Positions 26,678-36,308 of a stretch of 64,000 nucleotides of DNA are shown here, one piece after another; within the stretch, counting starts at the first letter, position 1; each line of letters begins with the position of its first letter. A program made the translations under genes and the position numbers. The DNA is from CAVSWT01 sp963746735 (GTDB taxonomy: Bacteria > Bacteroidota > Ignavibacteria > Ignavibacteriales > Ignavibacteriaceae), in NCBI GenBank assembly GCA_963746735.1, contig CAVVCO010000039.1, forward strand, positions 1 to 64,000, in the 5' to 3' direction. The notes under the pieces are model-generated. The model did not search any database and had not been told where the DNA came from. It saw only the letters and a list, made by a program, of their open reading frames with translations.

Positions 26678-27097
26678 CTATTCAATAAATTCTACTACAT
26701 CAGCAGTAATAAAATATTTAGCTTGAGTATAAACCAATGTATTTAATAGTTCTGAATCATGACGAATATTTACTAATGCTAATTTTTTACCTTCCACATC
26801 GCCATATTTTTCTCTAAAATTTTTCCACAAATCTTTAACAGCCGTGTCATATAATTTTTCTGCGCCTGCAATTTTAACAAGTCCAAACATGCCCACACCC
26901 GAACCTTCTGAAACACTAATTCCTAAAAGATAACCCTGCATTGACATACCACTTACATCTCTTGCTATTATATTAAAATTGGGCTGGGATAGTTCTACGC
27001 TTGTTACATTATTTGAATTAAAAGCCCCGCCAGTTCCACACCCTGACAATAAGCCAAGTAGAGCTATTAAAGTTATATAATAAATTATTTTCTTCAT
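26678..27097 (-). CDS. Small lipoprotein, possibly DUF6567 family
   Basis: A 139-residue protein with a lipobox (LLGLLSGC, Cys near 20) and a Gly/Asn-rich start. The mature part has SVELSQPNFNIIARDVSG, a glycine-rich GISVSEGSGVGMFG stretch and a helical KDLWKNFREKYG, then ITADVVEF at the end. This resembles short Bacteroidota lipoproteins of the DUF6567 type, from memory of the pattern only. It is probably anchored in an outer or inner membrane. Function unknown. Confidence 0.55.
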   Translation of the reverse strand: MKKIIYYITLIALLGLLSGCGTGGAFNSNNVTSVELSQPNFNIIARDVSGMSMQGYLLGISVSEGSGVGMFGLVKIAGAEKLYDTAVKDLWKNFREKYGDVEGKKLALVNIRHDSELLNTLVYTQAKYFITADVVEFIE

Positions 27098-27177
27098 TAA
27101 ATTCTCCTGCGTTTAATTGTTTTAATAGTTACCAAGAAGATTATGCCTAACTAAAAGAATCCCTAAAAACCTGGAGT

Positions 27178-27648
27178 TTATTTCCTCTCAAATAAAAAAT
27201 TCATTTTAATTTTATTATTAATATTAACGTTACATTTTTTAGAAATAATAATTTTTATTACTTCCACCGCGTCCTGGATACTGCTTCCCATATCAATTAC
27301 TAAATTAAAATTTCTGTCAAGCAGAAAATTATCAATTCTCATCACATTCCAGAGTGATAATGCATTAAATAATTCTTCATTTTCAATTTCTTCGGCAGAG
27401 ATTTTTATTACCATTTGATTATCACTATAATCCTTTTGCACTCTGCATATAGACTCAAATTTTTTAGTTTGAATCAAGACACTATTATTTTCTTTATCTA
27501 ATAAAAATTTATCAAATAGTTTTGGCAAATGTTTTGCAGTTTCATTTTTCCAAATTTTACTTCTGCTTTTTTTATATAGATAGAGTGCAATGCCCGCCAG
27601 CAGCAATACTGCAAAAATTAAATAGACGATGGTATATGTATTATTCAT
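27178..27648 (-). CDS. Membrane-anchored protein of unknown function
   Basis: A 156-residue protein: N-terminal membrane helix (about 5-25), a basic KKSRSK stop-transfer and a soluble domain of about 125 residues with alternating beta and helix (ENNSVLIQTKKFESICRVQ, VMRIDNFLLDRNFNLVIDMG). No catalytic motif is visible. It is flanked by a lipoprotein and oligoendopeptidase F with gaps of 80 and 100 bp, so an operon is uncertain. Confidence 0.5.
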   Translation of the reverse strand: MNNTYTIVYLIFAVLLLAGIALYLYKKSRSKIWKNETAKHLPKLFDKFLLDKENNSVLIQTKKFESICRVQKDYSDNQMVIKISAEEIENEELFNALSLWNVMRIDNFLLDRNFNLVIDMGSSIQDAVEVIKIIISKKCNVNINNKIKMNFLFERK

Positions 27649-27748
27649 AAAGAATTCAATATTTTGTTAAAAAATTTTGAATTAAATTTTATGGGGATAA
27701 GATATTCACTAAAAATATTATTTTCTATTAATAGCTTAATTATTTAAA

Positions 27749-29593
27749 CTATTTTATTATTTTTTCCACTTCATCTAATAATGCATTCATCTTTTGTGTA
27801 ACTGCAAGTATAGGTTCCGGAGATTCCATATCTACTCCCGCTTTTCTTAAAAGATTTATGGAATAATCGGAACTGCCTGAGCTCAAAAAATTTAAATATT
27901 TTTTTACTGCCGGTTCGCCTTCTGTTTTTACCTTTTTAGATAAAATTTCAGAGGCAGCAAATCCGGTTGCATATTGATATACATAAAAGTTATAATAGAA
28001 ATGAGGAATTCTTGACCAGGTATATTCTTCTTCTTCATCAACAACCATAGCACTTCCCCAATATTTTTGATAGATATCTTTGTATCGCTTTCTAAGCTCA
28101 TCAGTTGTTAACGCTTCCCCGCTTTCGGTATTATCGTAAACTAATTGCTCAAACTCTGCAAACATGATTTGTCTGTAAAAAGTTGAAGTAATATTGTTTA
28201 GATATTTTTCAAGCAAAAATATTTTTTCACTTGGTGATTCGGCATTTTCAATTAAATAATCAAGCAGCAATGATTCGTTAAATGTGGAAGCAACTTCAGC
28301 CACAAAAATTGTATAATCCGAATAAACATACGGCTGGTTTTTACCTGTATAAAAAGAATGCATATTATGACCCATTTCATGTGCAAGTGTAAAAACATCA
28401 TTCAATAAATCTGTCCAATTTAGGAGTACATAAGGATGCACACCAAAGGTGGTTCCCGAAGAATAAGCGCCGCTTCGTTTTGACTGTGTTTCATAAACGT
28501 CAATCCATCTATTGTCAAATGCAGTCTGCAATGAAGCAAGATAATCTTCGCCCATAGGCTTTAATGCATTACGAACAATTCTTTTTGATTCTTCATAAGA
28601 ATATTTTTTATTTCCTTCATCTGAGAATAAGCTTACGTAAACATCATAAGGATGAAGCTCATCAATTTTCATTATTCTTTTTTTAAGCTCTGCCCATCTA
28701 TGCAGCGGGCTTAAATTTTCATTAACGGAATCAACTAGATTATCATAAACAGAAAGCGGGATATTATTTCTATCCAATGCTGCTTCACGAGCCGAAGAAT
28801 AATTTCTTGCCATTGCACCGAATATATTTGATTTTAAATTCCCATTAAAAAGAGTCGCTAATGTATTAGTGAATTTTTTATATGGTTCAAAATAACTTTT
28901 AAATGCACGCTGCCTGAAATCTCTGTCCTTCGAATACATTGCCGAATAGAAACGGGCATGTGACATTTCAATTTTATTTCCTTCTTCGTCTTCAACTTCT
29001 GGAAATTTGAAATCAGAATTAGTAAACATTGAATAAGCATTATAAGAAACTTGGGTTACTTCTCCGGCAAGTGCGAGAATTTTTTCCTGCTCTTTTGATA
29101 AAGTATGAGATTTGGTTCTTAAAAGATCATCAATAAAATGCTCGTATATTTTAAGTTCTTTGTGTTTTATCATTCCAAGCAATTTTCCATTTGGAATACT
29201 TAGCAATTCAGGACGAATAAAAGAATTTGCCGATGATACTTTTGTAAAAAGATTTTTAATTCTATCACTCATTGCCTGATATTTTGTAACGCGTAAATCA
29301 GAATCTTTTGCCAGCATCGAGTATAAATATAGTCGTTCCAATTTAATCCCAATCTCATCATCAAACTTTAAGCAGGCAGCAAGCGTTTCGGAACTTGATG
29401 CAAGCTTATCATGAAATTTTTTATAACCCGAAATATTGCTTTCAACCCATTTAAAATCTTTCTCCCATAAATCTCCTGATGCATAAATATGAGTTAAGTC
29501 CCATTTATATTTTTCATCTATTTCTGTCCGTTCTAAAATTGTACCTGCCTCCACACTTGAAAAAAGTCTATTAGATTCTTTTAATAATGACAT
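27749..29593 (-). CDS. pepF: Oligoendopeptidase F (M3 family)
   Basis: A 614-residue zinc metallopeptidase that cleaves short peptides. The M3 active site HEMGH (in TLAHEMGHNMHSFYTGK) is present with its downstream Glu in EVASTFNESLLLDYL. RSGAYSSGT and the C-terminal PHFYYNFYVYQYATG also match PepF. The length is typical (about 600). No signal peptide: cytoplasmic. It is monocistronic, with gaps of over 90 bp on both sides. Confidence 0.93.
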   Translation of the reverse strand: MSLLKESNRLFSSVEAGTILERTEIDEKYKWDLTHIYASGDLWEKDFKWVESNISGYKKFHDKLASSSETLAACLKFDDEIGIKLERLYLYSMLAKDSDLRVTKYQAMSDRIKNLFTKVSSANSFIRPELLSIPNGKLLGMIKHKELKIYEHFIDDLLRTKSHTLSKEQEKILALAGEVTQVSYNAYSMFTNSDFKFPEVEDEEGNKIEMSHARFYSAMYSKDRDFRQRAFKSYFEPYKKFTNTLATLFNGNLKSNIFGAMARNYSSAREAALDRNNIPLSVYDNLVDSVNENLSPLHRWAELKKRIMKIDELHPYDVYVSLFSDEGNKKYSYEESKRIVRNALKPMGEDYLASLQTAFDNRWIDVYETQSKRSGAYSSGTTFGVHPYVLLNWTDLLNDVFTLAHEMGHNMHSFYTGKNQPYVYSDYTIFVAEVASTFNESLLLDYLIENAESPSEKIFLLEKYLNNITSTFYRQIMFAEFEQLVYDNTESGEALTTDELRKRYKDIYQKYWGSAMVVDEEEEYTWSRIPHFYYNFYVYQYATGFAASEILSKKVKTEGEPAVKKYLNFLSSGSSDYSINLLRKAGVDMESPEPILAVTQKMNALLDEVEKIIK

Positions 29594-29686
29594 AACTTAA
29601 AGACGCCCCGATATTTGTTTATAAAATTTAATTTTTAATTAATTTGAAGTTAACAATAAGTAAAATTAAAGATATGTTTCCAAAAT

Positions 29687-30787
29687 CTACTTAAGATAAA
29701 TTAATTTTTTTGTTATTGATGAAGTGCCTGTTCTTATTTGATAAAAATACACACCCGAACTTAATCCATTTTGAACTAAGTATGGGTTAAATTCTACTTC
29801 ATAATTTCCTGCATTTTGATTTTTATTAACTAAAGTTGCAACTTCATTACCAAGCAAATCGTAAATCGCTAAATTAACATTTGAGTTTGCTGAAAGCGAA
29901 TATTTTATTATCGTACTAGGGTTAAACGGGTTTGGATAATTTTGATATAATTTAAAATCACCAACATTTGCTTCATTTCCTTTTACTCCTAAAGTTATTG
30001 GAGAAACCAGTTCTTGTTTTGAACCAGGTAAATAATGTATACCTAAATTTAAAAGACTAAGATCTATAGATGTTGAAGGGATAATATCCTGTACAATCCA
30101 TTGGCCCGGCGCAATCCATACTGTATCATTAACTGTAAATAAAGGAACCGCCAATGTGGATGTTAATAAGTAACTAAATATATTTTCTACCACAAATTTT
30201 TTGCAATTAAGTGAGCCAGATGAAAATTGTAATGTTTCATCAGGCTGCCTTGCTGCTTTTATCTCATATCTAATATTAACTGAAAACGTATCTAAATTAA
30301 TCGCTGTATCCATCGAAAGAACCTTATAAGACAGATACGCAGGTTGATTGAATTTATAATAAGAATACCAGCCTACAGCATCAGTTTCTTTATTTTTTTT
30401 TGGAAAAGTATTTTTAGAATTTTGAGGAAGTAATAATTTATTAATTATTGGATCTAAATTTAGAGGCTTAAAATAAGAATAAGCTTCACTTCCATCAAAG
30501 GAAATAAAAGTTGAATCACTGATAGGGAGAGTTGATGTTCCTGAACTATCACCAAGTTTTGAAACAATAATATTTGCAAGTTTACCATTATAACTCTGAT
30601 TAACAGTGAATGAATCTGTTTTGTAATATGATAAGCTATTGATTTCATTATTAAGTGAATCAAGAGGAATTACTTTAAAATTCCACGAGTAACCTGTATT
30701 GCTGGGAAAAAACGAAGAGGCATCTTGAGCAAATAAATTAAAGCCAAAACAAAATACACAGATTAAAAAAGTAATATAATTTTTCAT
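29687..30787 (-). CDS. Secreted protein with type IX sorting domain
   Basis: A 366-residue exported protein. A signal peptide (residues 1-20, ending NLFA) is followed by about 260 residues of beta-rich sequence without a known catalytic motif. A T9SS type A C-terminal sorting domain of about 85 residues starts at FKLYQNYPNPFNPSTIIKYS and continues through YDLLGNEVATLVN and SGVYFYQIRTG. Such proteins cross the outer membrane by the Por system and may be surface attached or released. The domain is the clearest taxonomic marker in this window. Confidence 0.85.
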   Translation of the reverse strand: MKNYITFLICVFCFGFNLFAQDASSFFPSNTGYSWNFKVIPLDSLNNEINSLSYYKTDSFTVNQSYNGKLANIIVSKLGDSSGTSTLPISDSTFISFDGSEAYSYFKPLNLDPIINKLLLPQNSKNTFPKKNKETDAVGWYSYYKFNQPAYLSYKVLSMDTAINLDTFSVNIRYEIKAARQPDETLQFSSGSLNCKKFVVENIFSYLLTSTLAVPLFTVNDTVWIAPGQWIVQDIIPSTSIDLSLLNLGIHYLPGSKQELVSPITLGVKGNEANVGDFKLYQNYPNPFNPSTIIKYSLSANSNVNLAIYDLLGNEVATLVNKNQNAGNYEVEFNPYLVQNGLSSGVYFYQIRTGTSSITKKLIYLK

Positions 30788-30855
30788 GCTAACCTCAAAT
30801 TTGTGTATTAAGATAATTTGTTTCTATATTTTTTCAAAGCCAGAAGCCTATCCAA

Positions 30856-31935
30856 TTAAAGCCATTTCTTTTTCTTAAAATAAAATATTAAACCGACAGC
30901 AATCATCAGCATTAAAAACATTATTATTGGATAACCGTATTTCCAATTAAGTTCCGGCATATTCCACATGCTGGTTGAAGGACTAAAATTCATTCCGTAA
31001 ACACCAACAATGAAAGTTAAGGGGATAAAAATTGTTGAGACAATTGTAAGAAGCTTAACTATATTATTCATTCTATGGCTTGTACCGGACAAATAAATTT
31101 GAAGCAGTCCGCCAATCAGCTCTCTAAAATTTTCTGTTGTTTCCACCGCCAACTTTATGTGATCATATAAGTCCTTGAGAAAAACAATAGTCCCCTTTTG
31201 AATAAATACAAATTTTTCTTTTTGAAGAGTATGAATAATCTCTGACAGAGGAGACATTATTCTTCTAAGCTTAATTACTTCTTTTCTAAGCTGGTGAATT
31301 GGTTCAAGATCAATATTATCGGGAATAAGCATAAGTTCATCTTCAATATCTTCAATCCTTTCATTGTAATTTTCAAGTACAACCAGGTAATTATCCACAA
31401 TCGAATCCATCAATCTATACATTAAATAATCGCCTTTAAATTTTCTTATTTTGCCTTTACTATTTCTAATGCGGTCTCTTATTAAATCAAATACATCCCC
31501 CTCTTTTTCCTGAAAAGTTATAAAATAATTTTTACCCAGCACGAAACAAACATGCTCAGCATCAAGCTCGCCGGCATTATTATCATACCTTACCATCTTT
31601 AATATCAAAAAAAGATAACCTTCAAATTCATCCATTTTAGGGTGATGATAAACATTTAAAATATCTTCCAGCGTCAAAGGATGTATTTCAAATATGCTTC
31701 CAATTTCTTCAAGAACTTTGATATCATTTAAGCCGCAAACATTTATCCAGCTTACATTTTCATTCTCTTTAATGTATTTTAAATCAGAAACATTCTCAAT
31801 TTTCTTTTCTTCGAAAGAAGTTTCATTGTATTCAATAAGTGATATGCTGACACGGCTTTCTTTTGATTCACCCATGTAAACAAGCGAACCCGGCGGCATT
31901 CCTATTTTCTTTTTTGAGTGAAATTTTAATTCCAT
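30856..31935 (-). CDS. corA: Magnesium/cobalt transporter CorA
   Basis: CorA forms a pentameric Mg2+ (and Co2+) channel. The 359-residue protein has the large cytoplasmic funnel domain and two C-terminal membrane helices (about 300-320 and 333-352). The selectivity loop GMN lies between them (VYGMNFSPSTSMW) and the loop is followed by MPELNWKYGYP. Length and layout are normal. It is monocistronic. Confidence 0.93.
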   Translation of the reverse strand: MELKFHSKKKIGMPPGSLVYMGESKESRVSISLIEYNETSFEEKKIENVSDLKYIKENENVSWINVCGLNDIKVLEEIGSIFEIHPLTLEDILNVYHHPKMDEFEGYLFLILKMVRYDNNAGELDAEHVCFVLGKNYFITFQEKEGDVFDLIRDRIRNSKGKIRKFKGDYLMYRLMDSIVDNYLVVLENYNERIEDIEDELMLIPDNIDLEPIHQLRKEVIKLRRIMSPLSEIIHTLQKEKFVFIQKGTIVFLKDLYDHIKLAVETTENFRELIGGLLQIYLSGTSHRMNNIVKLLTIVSTIFIPLTFIVGVYGMNFSPSTSMWNMPELNWKYGYPIIMFLMLMIAVGLIFYFKKKKWL

Positions 31936-32404
31936 TTAGAACTCCGCATTTTATAAAAAAAGATTTTATGAATTTAACTAATTATGAGAATATATTGAAC
32001 ATGGATTACAAATTGAAAAGGAGATTTTATCCCAAAGCACTGCCGTCCAAATTAAATCAGAAACAAGAAATTCATTTTGTAATTTATTAGATAGAGCAAG
32101 ATAAATGTAAAGAATTTATTTCACCCCTTTGGGGTTGTTGATTATTGAGTTAATAATTTTGCTAAAATAATATCAGTCCTTCGGACTTATCGTAAAACGA
32201 TGGATTCACTAAAAACAAACACCGAAGGTGTGAAATTATTATAAAATCCAAGAATAAAAATAGCTGAAAATCCCGAAGGGATGACATAAAGAAAGGTTGA
32301 AGGTTTCCTATATCATTTTCTATTATTTATTTTGGACAGATGTGTCCCAAAGAAGAAATTTAGTGGAAGTCAACATAATTATTTTTTGTCAAACTTATTC
32401 CTTG
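31936..32404. other. 469-bp gene-free spacer with hairpin array
   Basis: No credible gene lies between corA and the lipoprotein gene. Five short hairpins occur in order: ACCCC/GGGGT (32123-32135), AGTCC/GGACT (32175-32187), ACACC/GGTGT (32219-32231), ATCCC/GGGAT (32270-32282) and GGACA/TGTCC (32334-32347). The first four have 3-nt loops. The 31936-32118 part is AT-rich and shows nothing I can name. Confidence 0.6.
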
Positions 32405-32830
32405 CTACAATGAAAAAAGCTGAATCTTCAACTTACCTGTAAAATTATTCATTTTGATTTGAATTAAGCTGGGATCATACCCGGACAAATCAACAAATTT
32501 GTTTTGAGTTTCAGAATCAAATGTATTCGAATACCAGGCATGGTTGTGAGAATCTAACAAAAATATCTGAACTGAACCGGAAGATATATCCAGAATAGAA
32601 GTATAAAGACGCACGCTGGTTGAATGCAGTGTCAGAAAATCTTTTACGCTCCTGGAAATTTTATCAGCATTAATTATAAAAGTATAAGATGAATTTGAAT
32701 AATATTGAACCGGCTCATTTACATTACCGGCTGGATTATTAGGAGGGACAATGTCTTCTCTGCATGAAGCAAATAATATTAAAGAGAGAAAAATAAAATT
32801 TTTAATTAAACAGTAAATATTTTTTTCCAT
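32405..32830 (-). CDS. Small lipoprotein
   Basis: A 141-residue protein with a lipobox (LILFASC, Cys near 23), then a Pro/Asn-rich linker and a compact domain with aromatic-rich strands (NSSYTFIINADK, SGSVQIFLLDSHNHAWYS). The fold looks beta-type. It follows the TlpA-like gene by 14 bp on the same strand and may be co-expressed with the two thioredoxin-fold proteins. Function unknown. Confidence 0.55.
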   Translation of the reverse strand: MEKNIYCLIKNFIFLSLILFASCREDIVPPNNPAGNVNEPVQYYSNSSYTFIINADKISRSVKDFLTLHSTSVRLYTSILDISSGSVQIFLLDSHNHAWYSNTFDSETQNKFVDLSGYDPSLIQIKMNNFTGKLKIQLFSL

Positions 32831-32844
32831 TAAGAAAAATTTCC

Positions 32845-33381
32845 TTACATCGATTTGATACTATCGATTTTATTTTTAAAGAAATCATATTTCCTAGCGC
32901 CCATCACAAACAGCTTTTGCTTCCCATACTTGTCATAAATAATTGTTGCCGGCAATGCACCGCTCCAATCTTTGTTCAGCAAATTAATAATACTTTCGGA
33001 CTTACGTTCTTTAATTACGAAAACAGGAAAATCAGCTTTTTGAGATATTAAGAATGGAACCACACTTGAGTCAATACTCGACTCAAAATCAGCACTTAGA
33101 CTCAAAAAGTCAACGCCTTTATTTTTATATTCATTTGCAACTTTAACTAAATCAGGAAATTCTGCAACGCATGGTTCACACCAGGTAGCCCACACATTTA
33201 TAAATAAAATATTCCCGTTTCTGTTTTCGATTTTATTTTTAAGTTCAGCATCATCAATTTTTCTCAATTCTCTTTTGACTTCATCTTTTTTGCTTAATTG
33301 AGGAATATCTTTATCTACTTTTAAACATGAAATAAACAAAATCGAAAAAGTAATCGCTGATAAATAAATATATATCTTCAA
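32845..33381 (-). CDS. TlpA-like thioredoxin-fold lipoprotein
   Basis: A 178-residue protein with a lipobox (SILFISC), placing it outside the cytoplasm. The thioredoxin domain starts at about residue 50 (GNILFINVWATWCEPCVAEF), with a redox CxxC as CEPC, and ends with ALPATIIYDKYGKQ, which contains the cis-Pro. Such TlpA/ResA-like proteins reduce disulfides in apocytochromes or other periplasmic proteins. The start is TTG, which overlaps the stop of the upstream redoxin. Substrate unknown. Confidence 0.82.
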   Translation of the reverse strand: MKIYIYLSAITFSILFISCLKVDKDIPQLSKKDEVKRELRKIDDAELKNKIENRNGNILFINVWATWCEPCVAEFPDLVKVANEYKNKGVDFLSLSADFESSIDSSVVPFLISQKADFPVFVIKERKSESIINLLNKDWSGALPATIIYDKYGKQKLFVMGARKYDFFKNKIDSIKSM

Positions 33382-33987
33382 TCTTCTACTCTTTTAATTG
33401 TGCAGCCAAATGCTTTTGTTCTGCTGTTTGAAACTTTTTTACCGGCAAGAATTTCATTTAAAGCTTGTTCAAGGTCTTTACTGTCCACATTATCTGCATC
33501 CCTTGAATCGTCTATTCTTCCGTGATATTGAACTTCATAATTTGAATTTAAAACATATATCTCCGGGGTCACTGATGCTTTAAATTCATCGGCGATTTTA
33601 TTCTGATTATCTTTTAAAATTAGAAAAGTTAAACCATGCTCTTTAGCATGCGACTTAATTTCATCTACACTTTCAGCTTTATTTGCATTTATACCAATAA
33701 ATGAAATTCCATTATCTTTAAATTCGTTATAAATATTTTCCATTCTTTTATTATAAGCATTTGAAACGGGACATTTAGTAGCAATGAACATAATTACAAT
33801 AGCTTTTGAATTTTTAAAATCCTTAAGTGAATGATCCTTACCGTTATAATCTTGCAAAGTAAAATTCGTCTACTTTAGAAACGTCATTCGAAGTTTTAGT
33901 GTTATAGTCTTTTAAAATGAAACCGTTAAAAAGTAAGAAGATGGGTAAAACAGAAATAAATATAAAATGCAGCATCTTTTTAAGCAT
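33378..33987 (-). pseudogene. Redoxin/peroxiredoxin-like protein, frameshifted signal region
   Basis: The 159 codons from 33857 hold a thioredoxin fold with TKCPVSNAYNKRMENIY (a CPVS peroxiredoxin-like site), TPEIYVLNSNYEVQYHGRID and a C-terminal Cys. An upstream frame starts at ATG 33987 (GGAG ribosome site) and encodes a signal-anchor segment, MLKKMLHFIFISVLPIFLLF. The frames join as VDEFTLQDYNGKDH if one T is removed from the T4 run at 33861-33864. The full gene would be about 200 residues and exported. It is probably coupled to the following TlpA-like gene. Confidence 0.75.
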
Positions 33988-34086
33988 ATCAACTCCGTGT
34001 TTTTATTTCACAAATATTACCAAAAAATAAAAATCTTATATAGGTATTTTTAAATCTCCAAAACCCTAATTACATTATAATTAAAT

Positions 34087-35589
34087 TTATTTTGCCCATA
34101 TAGGGAAAGTATTTAAGTCGAATAAGAATGTGCCTACTAAATATACAAACAGAGAAACAAAGATAATCCCGGCTATATTTAATGCGAAACCAGCTTTCGC
34201 CATGTCTGATATTTTTAATCTTTCACTCGCAAATACAATTGTATTCGGTGGAGTAGCTGCCGGCATCATAAATCCCATAGATGCGGACAAAGTAGCAGTA
34301 AGCATTAAAAGTAATGGATTCATGCTAAGTGCTACTGATACTGATGCCATAATCGGTAAAATCATTTCTGCTGTGGCTGTGTTGGATGTTAGCTGAGTTA
34401 AAAAATTAATTACTGCTGCAACAATTATGATAATTAAAATTGGAGAAAGAACAGACATGCCTAAGAACTGTTTCCCAATAAAATTTGAAAGTCCGGTAGA
34501 AGTAAAACCGGTTGCCAATGCGAAACCGCCGCCAAATAGTAAAATAATTCCCCAGGGAACTTTCATAAAAGAATGATTATCAAGTATTTGGGTTTTCTCG
34601 CCGGTTTTTTGTCTTGAAGGAATAAAAAATAAAATCATTGCCATTCCAACCGCAACTGTTCCGTCATTAATAAAATCTGGTTTGGAAAAAATATTTTGCC
34701 AGCCTGGAATGGTTATGAATCCAAAATTTAAATCCGCTCTGAAAATCCAAAGTAATGCAGTAAGCGAAAATATTATCCCGATTACCTTTTCCTCAAATGT
34801 CATTAAGCCGAGCTTTTTATATTCATCATTAATGAAACCTGAATCCAGAACTAAACTTTTATCTATTTTATAAAATACTTTTGTTAATAAAACTCCAGCA
34901 ATAATTAACATTATAATTGCAATGGGTAATCCAAGAATTATCCATTGACCAAATGAAATTTCCGGGGCTTTAGGAAAAATGATTTGATAAATTCTAATGA
35001 AGGATAAATTGGGCGGTGTTCCAATTAGAGTTGCTACTCCCCCGATTGAACACGAATAGGCAATAGCAAGCATTAAAGTGATTGAAAAATTTTTTGTTTT
35101 ACTTTCCCCGAATTCATTTTCCATTTTATGGATAATTGCTAATCCAATTGGAAGCATCATTACAGCAGTTGCAGTGTTTGAAATCCACATAGAGATAAAT
35201 GCAGAAGCTGCCATAAAACCAATCACAATTGAATTCGGACTGCCGCCAAAAATCATAATTATTTTTAATGCAATTCGTTTGTGCAATCCCCATTTTTCCA
35301 TAGCGATAGCAAGTAGAAATCCGCCGAAGAACAAAAAGATAGTCGAATTAATATATGCGCCTGCAGTTTTATTTTCACTTAAAATTCCCAACAGCGGATA
35401 TAATACAATTGGAAGAAGTGAAGTTGCAGCAAGAGGGATTGCCTCGGTAATCCACCATACTGCCATTAAAGCTGCGACAGCAGACATTTTTGTGATTTCG
35501 GGTTTTGCAGGATCGAAGTTCCCAAAAATTAAAATTAGAACAAAAATTACTAAACCAAGAAAGAAACCAACTTTCTGAGACTTGCTCAT
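34087..35589 (-). CDS. DASS family sodium/anion symporter
   Basis: A 500-residue, 11-12 helix transporter of the DASS/SLC13 family (di- and tricarboxylates, sulfate or similar). The two repeated sodium-binding SNT motifs are visible, WISNTATAVMMLPIG and LTSNTATAEMILPIM, with GTPPNLSFIRIYQ and AVWWITEAIPLAATSLLPIV near the start. The substrate cannot be fixed from sequence. It is monocistronic with respect to its neighbours. Confidence 0.9.
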   Translation of the reverse strand: MSKSQKVGFFLGLVIFVLILIFGNFDPAKPEITKMSAVAALMAVWWITEAIPLAATSLLPIVLYPLLGILSENKTAGAYINSTIFLFFGGFLLAIAMEKWGLHKRIALKIIMIFGGSPNSIVIGFMAASAFISMWISNTATAVMMLPIGLAIIHKMENEFGESKTKNFSITLMLAIAYSCSIGGVATLIGTPPNLSFIRIYQIIFPKAPEISFGQWIILGLPIAIIMLIIAGVLLTKVFYKIDKSLVLDSGFINDEYKKLGLMTFEEKVIGIIFSLTALLWIFRADLNFGFITIPGWQNIFSKPDFINDGTVAVGMAMILFFIPSRQKTGEKTQILDNHSFMKVPWGIILLFGGGFALATGFTSTGLSNFIGKQFLGMSVLSPILIIIIVAAVINFLTQLTSNTATAEMILPIMASVSVALSMNPLLLMLTATLSASMGFMMPAATPPNTIVFASERLKISDMAKAGFALNIAGIIFVSLFVYLVGTFLFDLNTFPIWAK

Positions 35590-35672
35590 AAATAATTTTC
35601 TGAAATTTTAATAATGAGTTAAAATCAAGTTAGAATTTTTTCGAAAGAAATGCTAATTAAACAAAATTAAAA

Positions 35673-36179
35673 TTATCTATCAGGAACTTTGTTAAAATAT
35701 TTATAAAACTTAATCGTAAAAACTGAAAGTACCGCTATATAGGCAATCATTAAAATCCAAATCCCCGGGGCAATTGAAGAATCTTTATTGATGTTTGCTC
35801 TATATATTAAAAAAAATAAGAACACAAAAAACAGTAGTGTGATGTCTACTGTCCAAAATAAAAAATCAGTGATTATTTTATAAGTTTCTTCCTTTCTATT
35901 CTCTGATAACCAATAATGTTTGTTGGGAAGATTAATCAAACCTTCAGGCAATTTAGGTGTAAAGAAAATTAAAATTCTAAATAGTAATGCAGAAAAAATA
36001 ATTACACCAACATTTATTAAAATAATTACAGACTTACTATTCCAGGCATCAGGCCGGCCTTTAAAATTATAGTGAGTTGCGGTACTCTCCGGGAGAAGAT
36101 TATAAAAATATGCGGCTTCAACCAATGCTAAAATTATAATTACGTAAAAAAATAGTTTGGCAAAGTTATTTGATTTCAT
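35673..36179 (-). CDS. DUF1648 domain membrane protein
   Basis: A 168-residue protein with four membrane helices (about 9-27, 48-68, 105-128 and 137-156). After the first helix comes LPESTATHYNFKGRPDAWNSKS, which fits the DUF1648 motif found in SdpI-like and related membrane proteins. Function is unknown; SdpI relatives give immunity to a toxin, but here only the short module is present. It is separated by 83 bp from the DASS transporter. Confidence 0.65.
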   Translation of the reverse strand: MKSNNFAKLFFYVIIILALVEAAYFYNLLPESTATHYNFKGRPDAWNSKSVIILINVGVIIFSALLFRILIFFTPKLPEGLINLPNKHYWLSENRKEETYKIITDFLFWTVDITLLFFVFLFFLIYRANINKDSSIAPGIWILMIAYIAVLSVFTIKFYKYFNKVPDR

Positions 36180-36308
36180 TTAGAAACCTAATTTGAATAT
36201 TTAAATTCTTTAACTGTAAAAATTTACTAAAAACTTCTATATCATTTACCTTTCTATATGTATGTTTTCTTTTTTATATTTGTTTTTTTCAAACTAAATT
36301 ATTCATAA

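Noticed and set aside
31863..32090. A 75-residue + strand ORF overlapping the corA start
   Set aside because: It runs antisense through the corA 5' end, has no convincing ribosome site and encodes a peptide with no protein-like domain pattern.
31936..32404. Hairpin array as an insertion sequence
   Set aside because: No open frame for a transposase and no matching terminal repeats at the edges of the array. The stems are five different sequences.
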